NCBI GenBank assembly: GCA_963708455.1
Contig: CAVPSQ010000007.1
Location: 124,001-188,000, forward strand
Length of the DNA stretch: 64,000 nt
Source: CAIMUS01 sp963708455
GTDB taxonomy: Bacteria > Pseudomonadota > Gammaproteobacteria > Competibacterales > Competibacteraceae
Direction of reading: 5' to 3'
The notes under the pieces were generated by a model. It ran no database searches and had not been told where the DNA came from. It worked only from the letters and a program-made list of their open reading frames with translations. Every line of letters starts with the position of its first letter. Positions within the stretch are counted from its first letter, which is position 1. The translations under genes were made by a program, and so were the position numbers. Below are positions 20,388 to 28,073 of the stretch, one piece after another.

Positions 20388-20401
20388 GCCCCCCGGAGTC
20401 C

Positions 20402-20722
20402 ATGATGAGCAATCTGTCAGCCGCTTTACTGATTTATGCCCTGGGAATCGTGATTTCGCTGCTGGTCGCGCTGGTCATCAAAGGCATCGTGGTGGCAACC
20501 GGCCTGTTGGCCAGACCTGCCGCCGCGACCCCGGACGAACCCGTGGCCGCGGCGGAGGCCATTCCTGCCGGGCATCTGGTCGCCATCGCCGCCGCCGTCC
20601 ATACGCTGCTGGGCGCGGGGCAGCGGATCGTGCACATCGAAGACGCCGGACGCAGCCGGGTCTGGACCGCATCGAGCCGGGCCGCGCATTACGCCTCTCA
20701 CCGGCCTCGTCACCCCCACTGA
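20402..20722 (+). CDS. Sodium pump decarboxylase gamma/delta subunit (OadG-like)
   Basis: 106 residues with one N-terminal membrane helix (LIYALGIVISLLVALVIKGI), then a proline/alanine linker and a basic C-terminal tail (HLVAIAAAVHTLLGAG, RSRVWTASSRAAHYA). Size, topology and position between the carboxyltransferase and biotin protein match OadG/MmdD subunits that tether the complex. ATG 20402 follows CCGGAG. Confidence 0.82.
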   Translation: MMSNLSAALLIYALGIVISLLVALVIKGIVVATGLLARPAAATPDEPVAAAEAIPAGHLVAIAAAVHTLLGAGQRIVHIEDAGRSRVWTASSRAAHYASHRPRHPH

Positions 20723-20740
20723 TCGCAGCAGGATAGAACC

Positions 20741-21118
20741 ATGGAGCGCAAATTACGCATCACCGTAGAGGGCCGCCAGTATATCGTCATGGTGGAAGAC
20801 ATCACCGAAGACGGCAGCCTGCTTTTCCCGGAGCCGGGCAGTATGTATGCGCCGGCGACCGTGGCCGTGACTGCGCCGAGCAGTACCCCGCATCCCGCCG
20901 CCGGACCGGGCGATGAACTGAGTCCGCTGGCCGGGGTGGTGCATACCGTCGAGGTGACGGTTGGGCAGATGGTCCATGAAGGCGATCTGCTGGTATCGCT
21001 GGAAGCGATGAAGATGGCCACCAAGGTGGTGGCGCACTGCTCCGGCAAAGTCGCGCAGATCCACGTCAAGCCGGGCGATGCGGTGGAAGCCGGTCAGCGG
21101 CTGCTGACGATTGCCTGA
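20741..21118 (+). CDS. mmdC: Biotin carrier subunit of the decarboxylase
   Basis: 125 residues: N-terminal short beta region, Pro/Ala-rich linker (APSSTPHPAAGPG) and a C-terminal biotinyl domain with the biotinylation motif EAMKMATKV. It shuttles carboxybiotin from MmdA to the membrane subunit. The biotin ligase BirA is encoded at 39206-40192. Confidence 0.92.
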   Translation: MERKLRITVEGRQYIVMVEDITEDGSLLFPEPGSMYAPATVAVTAPSSTPHPAAGPGDELSPLAGVVHTVEVTVGQMVHEGDLLVSLEAMKMATKVVAHCSGKVAQIHVKPGDAVEAGQRLLTIA

Positions 21119-21132
21119 CGGTCGCCGGCGCC

Positions 21133-22353
21133 ATGGAATCGATCGATTTTCTCAACCTCTTTCAGGGCATCGCCACGCTGGCGGCCTCGCCGCCGCGCAT
21201 CATCGCCATGCGGCTCTTGCTGATCGGTCTGGGGCTGTTACTGATGTACCTGGGGCGCAAAGGGATTTTGGAGGCGCTGCTGATGATCCCGATGGGATTG
21301 GGCATGGCCACCATCAACGCAGCAGTGCTGTTTCTGGAAAACGGCCGCCAGGGCACACTGTTTGTCGATCCCTTGATCACCGCGCCCGATCAGCTATTGA
21401 ACATCCTGCAGGTCAATTGGTTACAACCGATTTATACCTTGACCTTCAGCAACGGACTGATCGCCTGTCTGGTGTTCATGGGCATCGGCGCGCTGCTGGA
21501 TGTGGGTTTCGTGATGGCGCGCCCGTTCCAGAGTATGTTTATCGCCTTGTGTGCGGAACTGGGCACGGTGCTCACCTTTCCGCTCGCCGGCGCGCTGGGA
21601 TTCACGCCGGGGCAAGCGGCGGCCATCGCCACCATCGGCGGCGCCGACGGGCCGATGGTGCTGTTCACTTCCCTGCTGCTGGCCCGGGATATTTTTGTCC
21701 CCATCACCGTGGTCGCCTATCTCTATCTGGGGTTGACCTACGGCGGCTATCCCTATCTGATTAAACTGCTGGTGCCCAAACACATCCGGGCGCTGCCGAT
21801 GCCGGTCGAGCCCGTGCGAACGATCGGCGCCACCGAAAAGCTGGTGTTCTGCAGCGTCACTTGCGTCATCCTCAGTCTGTTGTTCCCGGTGGCGGCGCCG
21901 TTGTTTCTGTCGCTCTTTCTCGGCGTGATCGTGCGGGAAAGCGGCCTGCGCAATTTTCAAGAACTGCTGTGCGGCCCGATCCTGTATGGGGCGACGTTTT
22001 TCCTGGGGTTGCTGCTGGGTGTGCTGTGCGAGGCTCACACCATTCTGAATCCCCAAGTGTTGAGCCTGCTACTGTTGGGCATGGTGGCTTTGCTGGTGTC
22101 CGGCATCGGCGGGTTGCTGGGGGGCTATATCCTGTATTTCGCCAGTGGCCGCAAATACAATCCGGTCATCGGTATTGCCGGCGTCAGTTGCGTGCCGACC
22201 ACCGCCAAGGTGGCTCAGAAAGCGGTGTCTGAAGCCAACCCGGATGTGATTATCCTGCCGCAGGCCTTAGGCGCGAATATCAGCGGAGTGATCACCTCGG
22301 CCATCCTGGCCAGCATTTTCATCACCGTGTTGCAACGGGTGACGGGGCACTGA
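21133..22353 (+). CDS. mmdB: Na+-translocating decarboxylase beta subunit
   Basis: 406-residue polytopic membrane protein of the OadB/GcdB/MmdB family. Landmarks: GIGALLDVGFVMARP, TIGGADGPMVLFTSLLLARD and the C-terminal GIAGVSCVPTTAKVAQK with QALGANISGVITSAI. It decarboxylates carboxybiotin and exports Na+. The set mmdA-oadG-mmdC-mmdB is complete, giving propionyl-CoA formation coupled to a sodium gradient, useful in a succinate-propionate fermentation or storage-polymer cycle. Confidence 0.92.
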   Translation: MESIDFLNLFQGIATLAASPPRIIAMRLLLIGLGLLLMYLGRKGILEALLMIPMGLGMATINAAVLFLENGRQGTLFVDPLITAPDQLLNILQVNWLQPIYTLTFSNGLIACLVFMGIGALLDVGFVMARPFQSMFIALCAELGTVLTFPLAGALGFTPGQAAAIATIGGADGPMVLFTSLLLARDIFVPITVVAYLYLGLTYGGYPYLIKLLVPKHIRALPMPVEPVRTIGATEKLVFCSVTCVILSLLFPVAAPLFLSLFLGVIVRESGLRNFQELLCGPILYGATFFLGLLLGVLCEAHTILNPQVLSLLLLGMVALLVSGIGGLLGGYILYFASGRKYNPVIGIAGVSCVPTTAKVAQKAVSEANPDVIILPQALGANISGVITSAILASIFITVLQRVTGH

Positions 22354-22500
22354 ACACGGCGCTTGCTCTTGGCAAATGATTGGGCATGGTTCTCCTGAGT
22401 CTTGCGGGATTGAGCCTGAATCACGAGGGTGTCATCGAGTCGCACAAAGCTGATCGGTAAACAGGTTGCGCAGCGCACTTTGTCAGTAGGTGTTGATATT

Positions 22501-22757
22501 CTCGACTTTGGCCATCCTGAATGGTGCTAAGTCGTCGCCGCCAGTTGATCGAGCACCGCTTCCCAGGTGGACTTCGGAAATAGGAGACACTCGTTGGCGT
22601 CTGTCGAGGTTCTGAAATAATGATGAGCCCATAAGGTCCGCCGCACCCAGGCTAAGACATCGGAAAAGGTGGCCTCTGCCTTGGCGTACCAGGCGGTGGT
22701 CCGGGGCGCCAGCGTCGCCCCGGCGACCGTCAAGCGCTGAGCCATCAGGCAAACCAA
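22501..22757 (-). pseudogene. C-terminal remnant of the 449-residue DDE transposase
   Basis: Encodes MAQRLTVAGATLAPRTTAWY and WAHHYFRTSTDANECLLFPK, matching the C-terminus of the intact transposase at 44220-45569, and ends in the element's inverted end (GACTTTGGCCATCC) at ~22501. The 22354-22500 spacer holds nothing else recognised. Confidence 0.85.
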
Positions 22758-22802
22758 ACAGAAATTGGGGATAACTCTACCCCTTTAAAAAAGCGGAAAA
22801 GA

Positions 22803-22819
22803 CGGGGGCTTCGCCCCCG
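22803..22819. other. GC hairpin downstream of variable repeat 1
   Basis: Perfect 7-bp stem CGGGGGC / GCCCCCG with a TTC loop, beginning 43 bp beyond the end of VR1 in the target gene's direction. A matching hairpin sits 44 bp beyond VR2. In well-studied DGRs a hairpin or cruciform just past the VR promotes retrohoming; that role here is inference. Confidence 0.75.
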
Positions 22820-22849
22820 AAAAAAAGCAAAGGGAAAAAGAGAAGAGAG

Positions 22850-25800
22850 TCAAGGGAAAGTCCTGGCCAGGCGAAAACCGTAGTCGTCGAGCCTGAGTGC
22901 GCGGGGTCCCGTCGTTGCGCGCAGCCCCGCGCAGCCACCCCGGTTCGTGGCACCACGAGCCGCCCCGCAACACACACGGGCTGTCAACCGAGTGATCGGT
23001 ATTCAGCACAGACTGATGCGCCTTCGAGTAATCCTTCGTGTACTCCGACGCGGTCCATTCCCACACATTACCCGCCAAGTCATGAACCACTTCGCTATCC
23101 GGCTGAATCGCCAACCACCAATTAGCAGCGCCCCCCGGAAAACAACCCACGGCACTGGTTTGCGCCTAATAGCGGATTCCTCACTATTGCAACGCCAGGT
23201 TTCCCACTGATTACCCCAAGGGTATTCTCGGCCTTCGGGCCCACGAGCCACCCATTCCCATTCGGCTTCCGTCGGCAAGCGAATAGTCCCTCTCGGTAAA
23301 CCCCATTGTTCATTCAGCCAGTTGCAATAGGCTTCCGCTTCGTACCAGCTAACCCCTACCACGGGGTGGTTTGCCAGTGTCCAAGTCAGATCGTTCCAAA
23401 AAACTGGCTTCGTCTGTTTTTCCTTATCTCGCCACTGCCACCCGGTCTTACTCCAATAGCGCTCCTCTCGATAACCACCCCGTTCTACAAAGGGACGAAA
23501 CTGGGCCACCGTCACGGGATAGACCGCTAATTCAAAGTCGGCAATTGTTAACGGCTTGGTTCTGTTTCCCAACATGAACCCTTTGAAGCCTGAAAACTGG
23601 CCACTCTGCCGTACCCTGTCCGTCCCTGGAATCTTGATCCAGCGCAGATCGGGCCAGCCGTCTTCTCGCAGCCCGACGCCTGGACGCGGATCGCCCAAAG
23701 CCGCCAGCGCACGCCCGGCGCGACACCGCGGCTCAGCGGGAACCGTCCTGTCTTGTTGCAGCGTCTCCAGCAGGGCAGTTCTCACACGCTCCCGGCTGGT
23801 TGACGGAATACCCACCGTTCCAACGTCGATCGTGGCTTCACCCGCCAGCACGACGGCCACTCCTGGCGGCCCTGGCTGTTTACTCACCAGGGTTTCTACC
23901 ACGCTGCCGGCCACCGTATCGAGTTGCTGGATCAGTCCCAGGTAACCCACGGTGAGCAAGCCGATCTCATGCCAGGCCGGTTCGCCGACGTGCGCCGCCA
24001 GCGCGGCCACGATGGCGTCCACCTGGCCCTGGGCTTGCAAGGCGATAGCCACCGCCGCCAGGTATTCCTCAAAGGTCAAATGAATAAAGCCGTATTCCCG
24101 TGGCCCTCGTTCCAGCAGTAAGCCGCTGTAGTTACGAACATCCTCCAGAAACTGATGGGCATAGACCTCCGGTTCTAGCTCGCCACGGCGAGTGTAGATT
24201 GACTTTAACTCGTAGCAGAGTGCAGCTTGTTTCACCAGCCCTACGCCCGGATTGGTCTCGTGCATCCACAGCGCCAACGGCGCCAGTATCTTGATGGTCT
24301 GCACCGGGTCCAGGTCCCGACTGGGCGGTCGGCCCAATCCCCGCGCTCGGTTCCAGGTGGATAGCAGCGTTTTAACGTACTGGTCGTACAGTTCCACCCG
24401 ACGTTCCGGCAAGGTGACACCCTGCCGCTTCATCAGCGCCAGGATGGTCAGCAACAACGGATTGGCGGCCAATTGCCGCACGCCGGCATTGCGCTCGACC
24501 GCCTCCAGCAGTTCGCTCCGTTCCCGTTCGGCATCGGCCAGAGCCAGGCGGGTATCGCCCTGAGCCTGTTTCTCCAGCGCCTGGGTCCAGCGGTCTACAA
24601 AGGTCTTAATTTCCTCATCGTTAAAATCCACCAGAGTGCATTCGGCCAGGCCGGTGGCTACCCGGCGCACCTCCCGATAACCGATGATACGGCTGGTGAT
24701 AACGAACTTGTTACCGGCCTTGCGGCACAAGGTGTAGAAATCCACTACCCGTTCCACCACCAGGTGACGCAGGCTCTCATCCTGGACTTCGTCCAGGCCA
24801 TCCAGCAGCACCAGGGCAGCGCCGCGTTCCAGCGCATCAGTCAGCAATGCCTTCAGCGGCAGATTGGCGCCAATATCGTGGAAGTAACCGGCGATGAAGT
24901 CATCCAGCCGGATATCACCCTTCTCCAAGGCATTGGCGTAACCGGACAGCGGCGCCAGGATCGGTAACCGCTCTCCCAGGCCAAGTTCAGCGCTTTCCCC
25001 ACGGGTCAACTTCAGGGTCAGGTACTTGAGAAAGGTGGTCTTGCCGGCGCCGGGATCGCCGAGGATCACCAAGCCATCCCGCTGTTGCAGCAGTTCCAGC
25101 ACCGGCTGCGGTTCGCTCAAGCGGCTGGCTAGTTCCTGTTGATCATCCGCCGCCAGCAACCGGCCGGCTAAGCGCAGGTTACGGTTCCAGGTTTCCCCCG
25201 CTGGCAGTTCCAGCCGGGCCTGGAGCGGTACGTAGAGGTCCAGTAACGGTAGTTGCAGGGGACCCGTTCGGACAGTCCCATGCCCTTGAGGCTGAGGTAT
25301 TGGTGGCGGTCAAGCAGATAGCTCAGGTAGTGAGCGGTGGCAGCGCGCAGATCGGGGCGGGGTGGTTGGACCGAACCGACCCCTGGTAGCGATGCCCGTA
25401 ATTCAGGCGCCAACTCCAGGATCAGCGCGCGTAAATGGGTGTTCAGGTCGTCCTTGAACTGGAGCAGGGTCGTGTATTCGTTACAGCCACCCCGGATCGA
25501 GCCATCGGGATTACGCAGGGCGGCAAAGAATTCTTTCACCAGCCGCCACTGGCGGGAATTCTCCTCAAATGCGGGATCATCGGGGTCGAGTAATACTTTT
25601 TCAGTTCGGCGGTAGAGCAGAAGCTTCGGTGTACCGTGCTGCTCAGCCGCTTCGAGTGCATTGCAATATTCCCATTCCGTCCCGGAACGATAGGAACTGC
25701 CGTCTGGTTTTTTCCAATCCGCCGGCAAAGGCGTTCCCAGACGGGACCAAAGAATCACAATGACAATTTCGCACTCGCTGGGTGGTGTTAAGCCGTTGGC

Positions 25801-26022
25801 GATCGCTGCCTGTGGCGTCACCGTCGCCAGCATGGGCGTACCCGCGCCAGGCTTGTCACAGGCAATGGTTCTGATAGTGATCTTGTCCCTGAAGACGGGA
25901 TCGTCTGGAAGCCTATCCAGTATTTCCTGAGCCAGCTTGCGTTCCTCCGCTACATCCCCCGGCGATGCCAGGAACACCCGAAGATGCTGCGGGCCTTGAG
26001 CAGTGTTGTTGGTTGTACTCAT
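22850..26022 (-). CDS. DUF4062-NACHT-FGE protein, DGR target 1 (frameshifted)
   Basis: One gene of ~1050 codons broken by apparent single-base indels. Residues ~14-150: DUF4062, TIR-like sensor/effector domain (LRVFLASPGDVAEERKLAQE, EIVIVILWSRLG). Next a NACHT NTPase: Walker A LVILGDPGAGKTTFLKYL, Walker B ALVLLDGLDEV, helical NACHT extension. Last ~270 residues: FGE/sulfatase-modifying C-type-lectin fold (YPVTVAQFRPFV, RLPTEAEWEWVARG, NVWEWTASEY, CVLRGGSW). Indels: C-run at 25258-25261 (restores VPLQLPLLDLYVPLQ), one near 23155 (restores TSAVGCFPGG), one extra base inside VR1. In the restored frame it ends GFRLARTFP at 22850. An NLR-like conflict protein whose lectin tip is the DGR target. 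Confidence 0.85.
22863..22982 (-). repeat. DGR variable repeat 1 (VR1)
   Basis: The last ~120 bp of the FGE domain of target 1. Both flanks match the template-like repeat (27326-27444) and VR2 exactly: GGTTTTCGCCTGGCCAG at the 3' side, CCCGTGTGTGTTGCGGGG at the 5' side. Between them, differences from the repeat lie mainly at adenines of AAC codons (for example Asn-Asn to Cys-His, Asn-Arg to Gly-Trp). One extra base disturbs the reading frame near the 3' end. Confidence 0.85.
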
Positions 26023-26088
26023 GCAATCGCTCCACCTAATCCTGCTGAATGCCCTATTTCCACCCAGGAATGCGGTCAGCCATCCCGT

Positions 26089-26262
26089 CTACGTTCCTGC
26101 CGGTTCGGTTGTCGTTGACTCCGGTGGCGCCGTGTCGGCTTCCTGAGCGGGCTGATGCTGGTGCTGGAGTTGCTCGATCAGCTTCCAATCTTGTTCGGCG
26201 AAATAGCGATCCTCGTCGGCCTTCTCTTTGCGGTGGAGGGTCTCGGTCCAGTGGTCTTTCAC
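26089..26262 (-). CDS. Small acidic/charged protein upstream of DGR target 1
   Basis: 57 residues starting at GTG 26262 with GAGGAGA eight bases upstream. Sequence begins MKDHWTETLHRKEKADEDRY then FAEQDWKLIEQL, a helical charged segment, and ends in a Pro/Thr/Glu-rich tail. It is in the same direction as the DUF4062-NACHT-FGE gene and 66 bp ahead of it, so the two could be co-transcribed. I do not know a function; an interaction partner or regulator of the NTPase is a guess. Confidence 0.6.
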   Translation of the reverse strand: MKDHWTETLHRKEKADEDRYFAEQDWKLIEQLQHQHQPAQEADTAPPESTTTEPAGT

Positions 26263-26470
26263 GCGAATCTCTCCTCGGTTACAGCGGACTGGCAGAACGC
26301 TTTGGAGCCATTCTTTGAGGAACTGAGCTTAGCGAACCGGAAGGTTGCAGCGAAATTCGGCCAGTTCGGATGGCATACCGCTTACCGGCAACACGCCGAA
26401 ACCGATCATCATCGGCACTGTAGCGCGATGATCGGCTAATCTCCGCTTACCCTGGCTTGCAGGCAGTAAA

Positions 26471-27132
26471 CTACGCGGGCGGTATCGCACCCTTCGCCGG
26501 CTGGTACTGACCGCCCAACCGCGAATCGTTCTGGATATCTTTGACGATTTCGTTGAAGACCTGTTCGAAGACCTGATTGGTTGTCTTACTGACTTGGACG
26601 ATGTGTTGCACTGTCCCTAGATAAAGTGGGATGTGGCCTTCGCCCTTGGCGCTATATTTTTTTCAAAGAGTAATTGGTTAGCTTTATCCCTGATATTCAG
26701 GCTGATTTCCAACTGGGCGGCTTTACTAACGGCTGAAATATCAAAGTTAATAATTTTTAAACTTAGCAAAAAATTATCGTCATCTTGTTGTTTAAAACTG
26801 ATTCTATCGAACAACTTGGATAGATAGACATCGGCATAAGCCTTCAAAATTTTACCCGGGTATACTCTATAAGGGAAAAGATAGCCCACTAAACCAAAGT
26901 GAGAGTCATATTGAGAAGCTAACTCTTCATCTGATATGAAGATGGCGGCTTTCTGATGAATCTTCTTGTAAATATGTGAGCTAATAACAGCCGCCGCCGG
27001 CGTGGGATTTTCTATGGAGAAAAATTGACCGCTGACAGGCGTACCGGGTGAGGGCGTTTCGACAGTGTAAGCACAGCCTTGCAGTAAGGTTAGAGGAATT
27101 ATCAGAGTGATCAATACGACCGGCTTATTCAT
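26471..27132 (-). CDS. Hypothetical lipoprotein (frameshifted in a homopolymer)
   Basis: Starts MNKPVVLITLIIPLTLLQGC, a clear lipoprotein signal (LLQGC). About 160 residues later the frame breaks in the 7-base T run (plus strand) at 26657-26663. Adding one base restores LLFEKKYSAKGEGHIPLYLG then TVQHIVQVSKTTNQVF and a stop at 26471, for ~220 residues. It resembles auxiliary outer membrane lipoproteins of transport systems but I cannot assign a family. It sits between the DGR template-like repeat and target 1. Confidence 0.7.
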
Positions 27133-27325
27133 GGGTACATCCCCCCTAATGAAAAATTGAGGTGGACGCAGGACCTCCGGCAACCCCTCGGCCCCACGTC
27201 CTGTCGTTCCGTGACAGTGCTATTCGGCGCTCCCGTCCCTGCGAGTCCTGGAAACGGGCTCATGGACACCCGCAGACCACACCCGTAACATCCGTGGACG
27301 CCCCGGCTCTGGGTAAGCGGGCGGA

Positions 27326-27444
27326 CTGGCCAGGCGAAAACCGTTGTTCTTGTTCCTGTTGTGCGGGTTGTTCCTGTTGCGCGCAGCCCCGCGCAGCCTG
27401 TTCGGTTCGTTGTTCCACGAGCCGCCCCGCAACACACACGGGCT
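27326..27444 (-). repeat. DGR template-like repeat (TR)
   Basis: 119 bp following the reverse transcriptase stop. Read in the target frame it gives GGSWNNEPNRLRGAARNRNN then PHNRNKNNGFRLA, packed with AAC codons, the hallmark of a DGR template whose adenines are mutagenised. It is not preceded by any FGE coding sequence and has no GC hairpin after it, unlike the VRs. Flanks match VR1 and VR2 exactly. About five G/C positions differ from both VRs, which agree with each other there, so this copy may not be the exact template that produced them. Confidence 0.8.
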
Positions 27445-27714
27445 ACCCTTCGGCCCGTTCCCGCTGAAAGTATAGCGCGGCAAAGAGGCTTTCACGCAGT
27501 CCCCAGGTGTCGGCATGGCAAGCATGACCAATCCAGGCTTGCACACTGGGATTGAAGTCGGCCCAGTCCAGCCGGCCCTCGGCGTAGCCCCGCGCAAACG
27601 CGCGCAAACGCCGCCGAAAGCGCAGACCGTTCTCATTGCGCAACCGGCGATGGTGCGGAAAGACGTGGTAGCCCAACAGATCGATGCCTTCTCTAACTTG
27701 GCTGACCTTACCCC
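27443..27714 (-). pseudogene. DGR-type reverse transcriptase, C-terminal remnant
   Basis: Encodes GKVSQVREGIDLLGYHVFP, HRRLRNENGLRFRRRLRAFA, YAEGRLDWADFNPSVQAWIG and HACHADTWGLRES, matching the thumb/C-terminal region of DGR and group II-like RTs (GYRVFPTHRRLRR...W.GHARHADTW). The catalytic palm with the YxDD motif is absent: a MITE remnant begins at 27719. The stop codon (27443-27445) touches the template-like repeat. As it stands, no active RT can be made here. Confidence 0.82.
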
Positions 27715-27718
27715 CTAA

Positions 27719-27922
27719 AGCGCTGACCGGTTTGTATGGCAAGTCATAAGCCAGAATAAGGCCGAAGCCCGCTTCCGGCATCGTAGCGAGATCGGGACTG
27801 AATCCTGGGAGCGCCGGCGTCCTCGCCGGCCAGGACGTGGACTGGACCACCGTCCGCTCCAGGCAAACCCAGCCGTCGCTGTGGTCCTGTCGGAGCCGGC
27901 GGGGACGCCGGCGCTCCCAGGC
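27719..27922. mobile_element. MITE remnant inside the avd-RT region
   Basis: Begins AGCGCTGACCGGTTTG next to CTAA and matches ~110 bp of the MITE at 57845-58095 (reverse orientation) up to a REP-like hairpin. The segment between its two hairpins (27831-27894) is inverted relative to that copy. It lacks the far terminus and runs straight into the Avd fragment, so a deletion accompanied or followed insertion. Confidence 0.8.
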
Positions 27923-28012
27923 CGTTTCCAGCAGCGGAATCAGCCAGGCCAGCAGTTCATGACAGGCTTGTACTGCTCTGGGCGTTGTATCGCCCGCTGG
28001 CTTATCCACCAT
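27923..28012 (-). pseudogene. Avd-like accessory variability determinant, N-terminal remnant
   Basis: Thirty codons from ATG 28012: MVDKPAGDTTPRAVQ, ACHELLAWLIPLLET. The CHELLxWLIPxL pattern is how Avd-type four-helix-bundle proteins of DGRs begin (ETCHELLRWLIPQLDRFPR). It lies directly after DGR target 2, the classical target-avd-RT order. The remainder is replaced by the MITE remnant. Confidence 0.65.
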
Positions 28013-28030
28013 AACCCCCAATTTGCGCGA

Positions 28031-28051
28031 CCAGGGGGCTCCGCCCCCTGG
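28031..28051. other. GC hairpin downstream of variable repeat 2
   Basis: Nine-bp stem CCAGGGGGC / GCCCCCTGG with a TCC loop, starting 44 bp past VR2. An AAAGGGAAAAAG tract between hairpin and VR is shared with the VR1 side, so the whole post-VR module is conserved. Confidence 0.78.
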
Positions 28052-28073
28052 ACCCCCGGCAAAGGGAAAAAGG

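Noticed and set aside
25160..25290. DUF4062 and NACHT-FGE as two separate genes with a programmed frameshift
   Set aside because: No slippery heptamer or structure stands out, and a single missing C in a C-run explains the break more simply.
27220..27636. 138-codon minus-strand frame spanning the RT end and template-like repeat
   Set aside because: Its N-terminal half is in the wrong frame of the RT gene; only the repeat portion is meaningful and is not expected to be translated.
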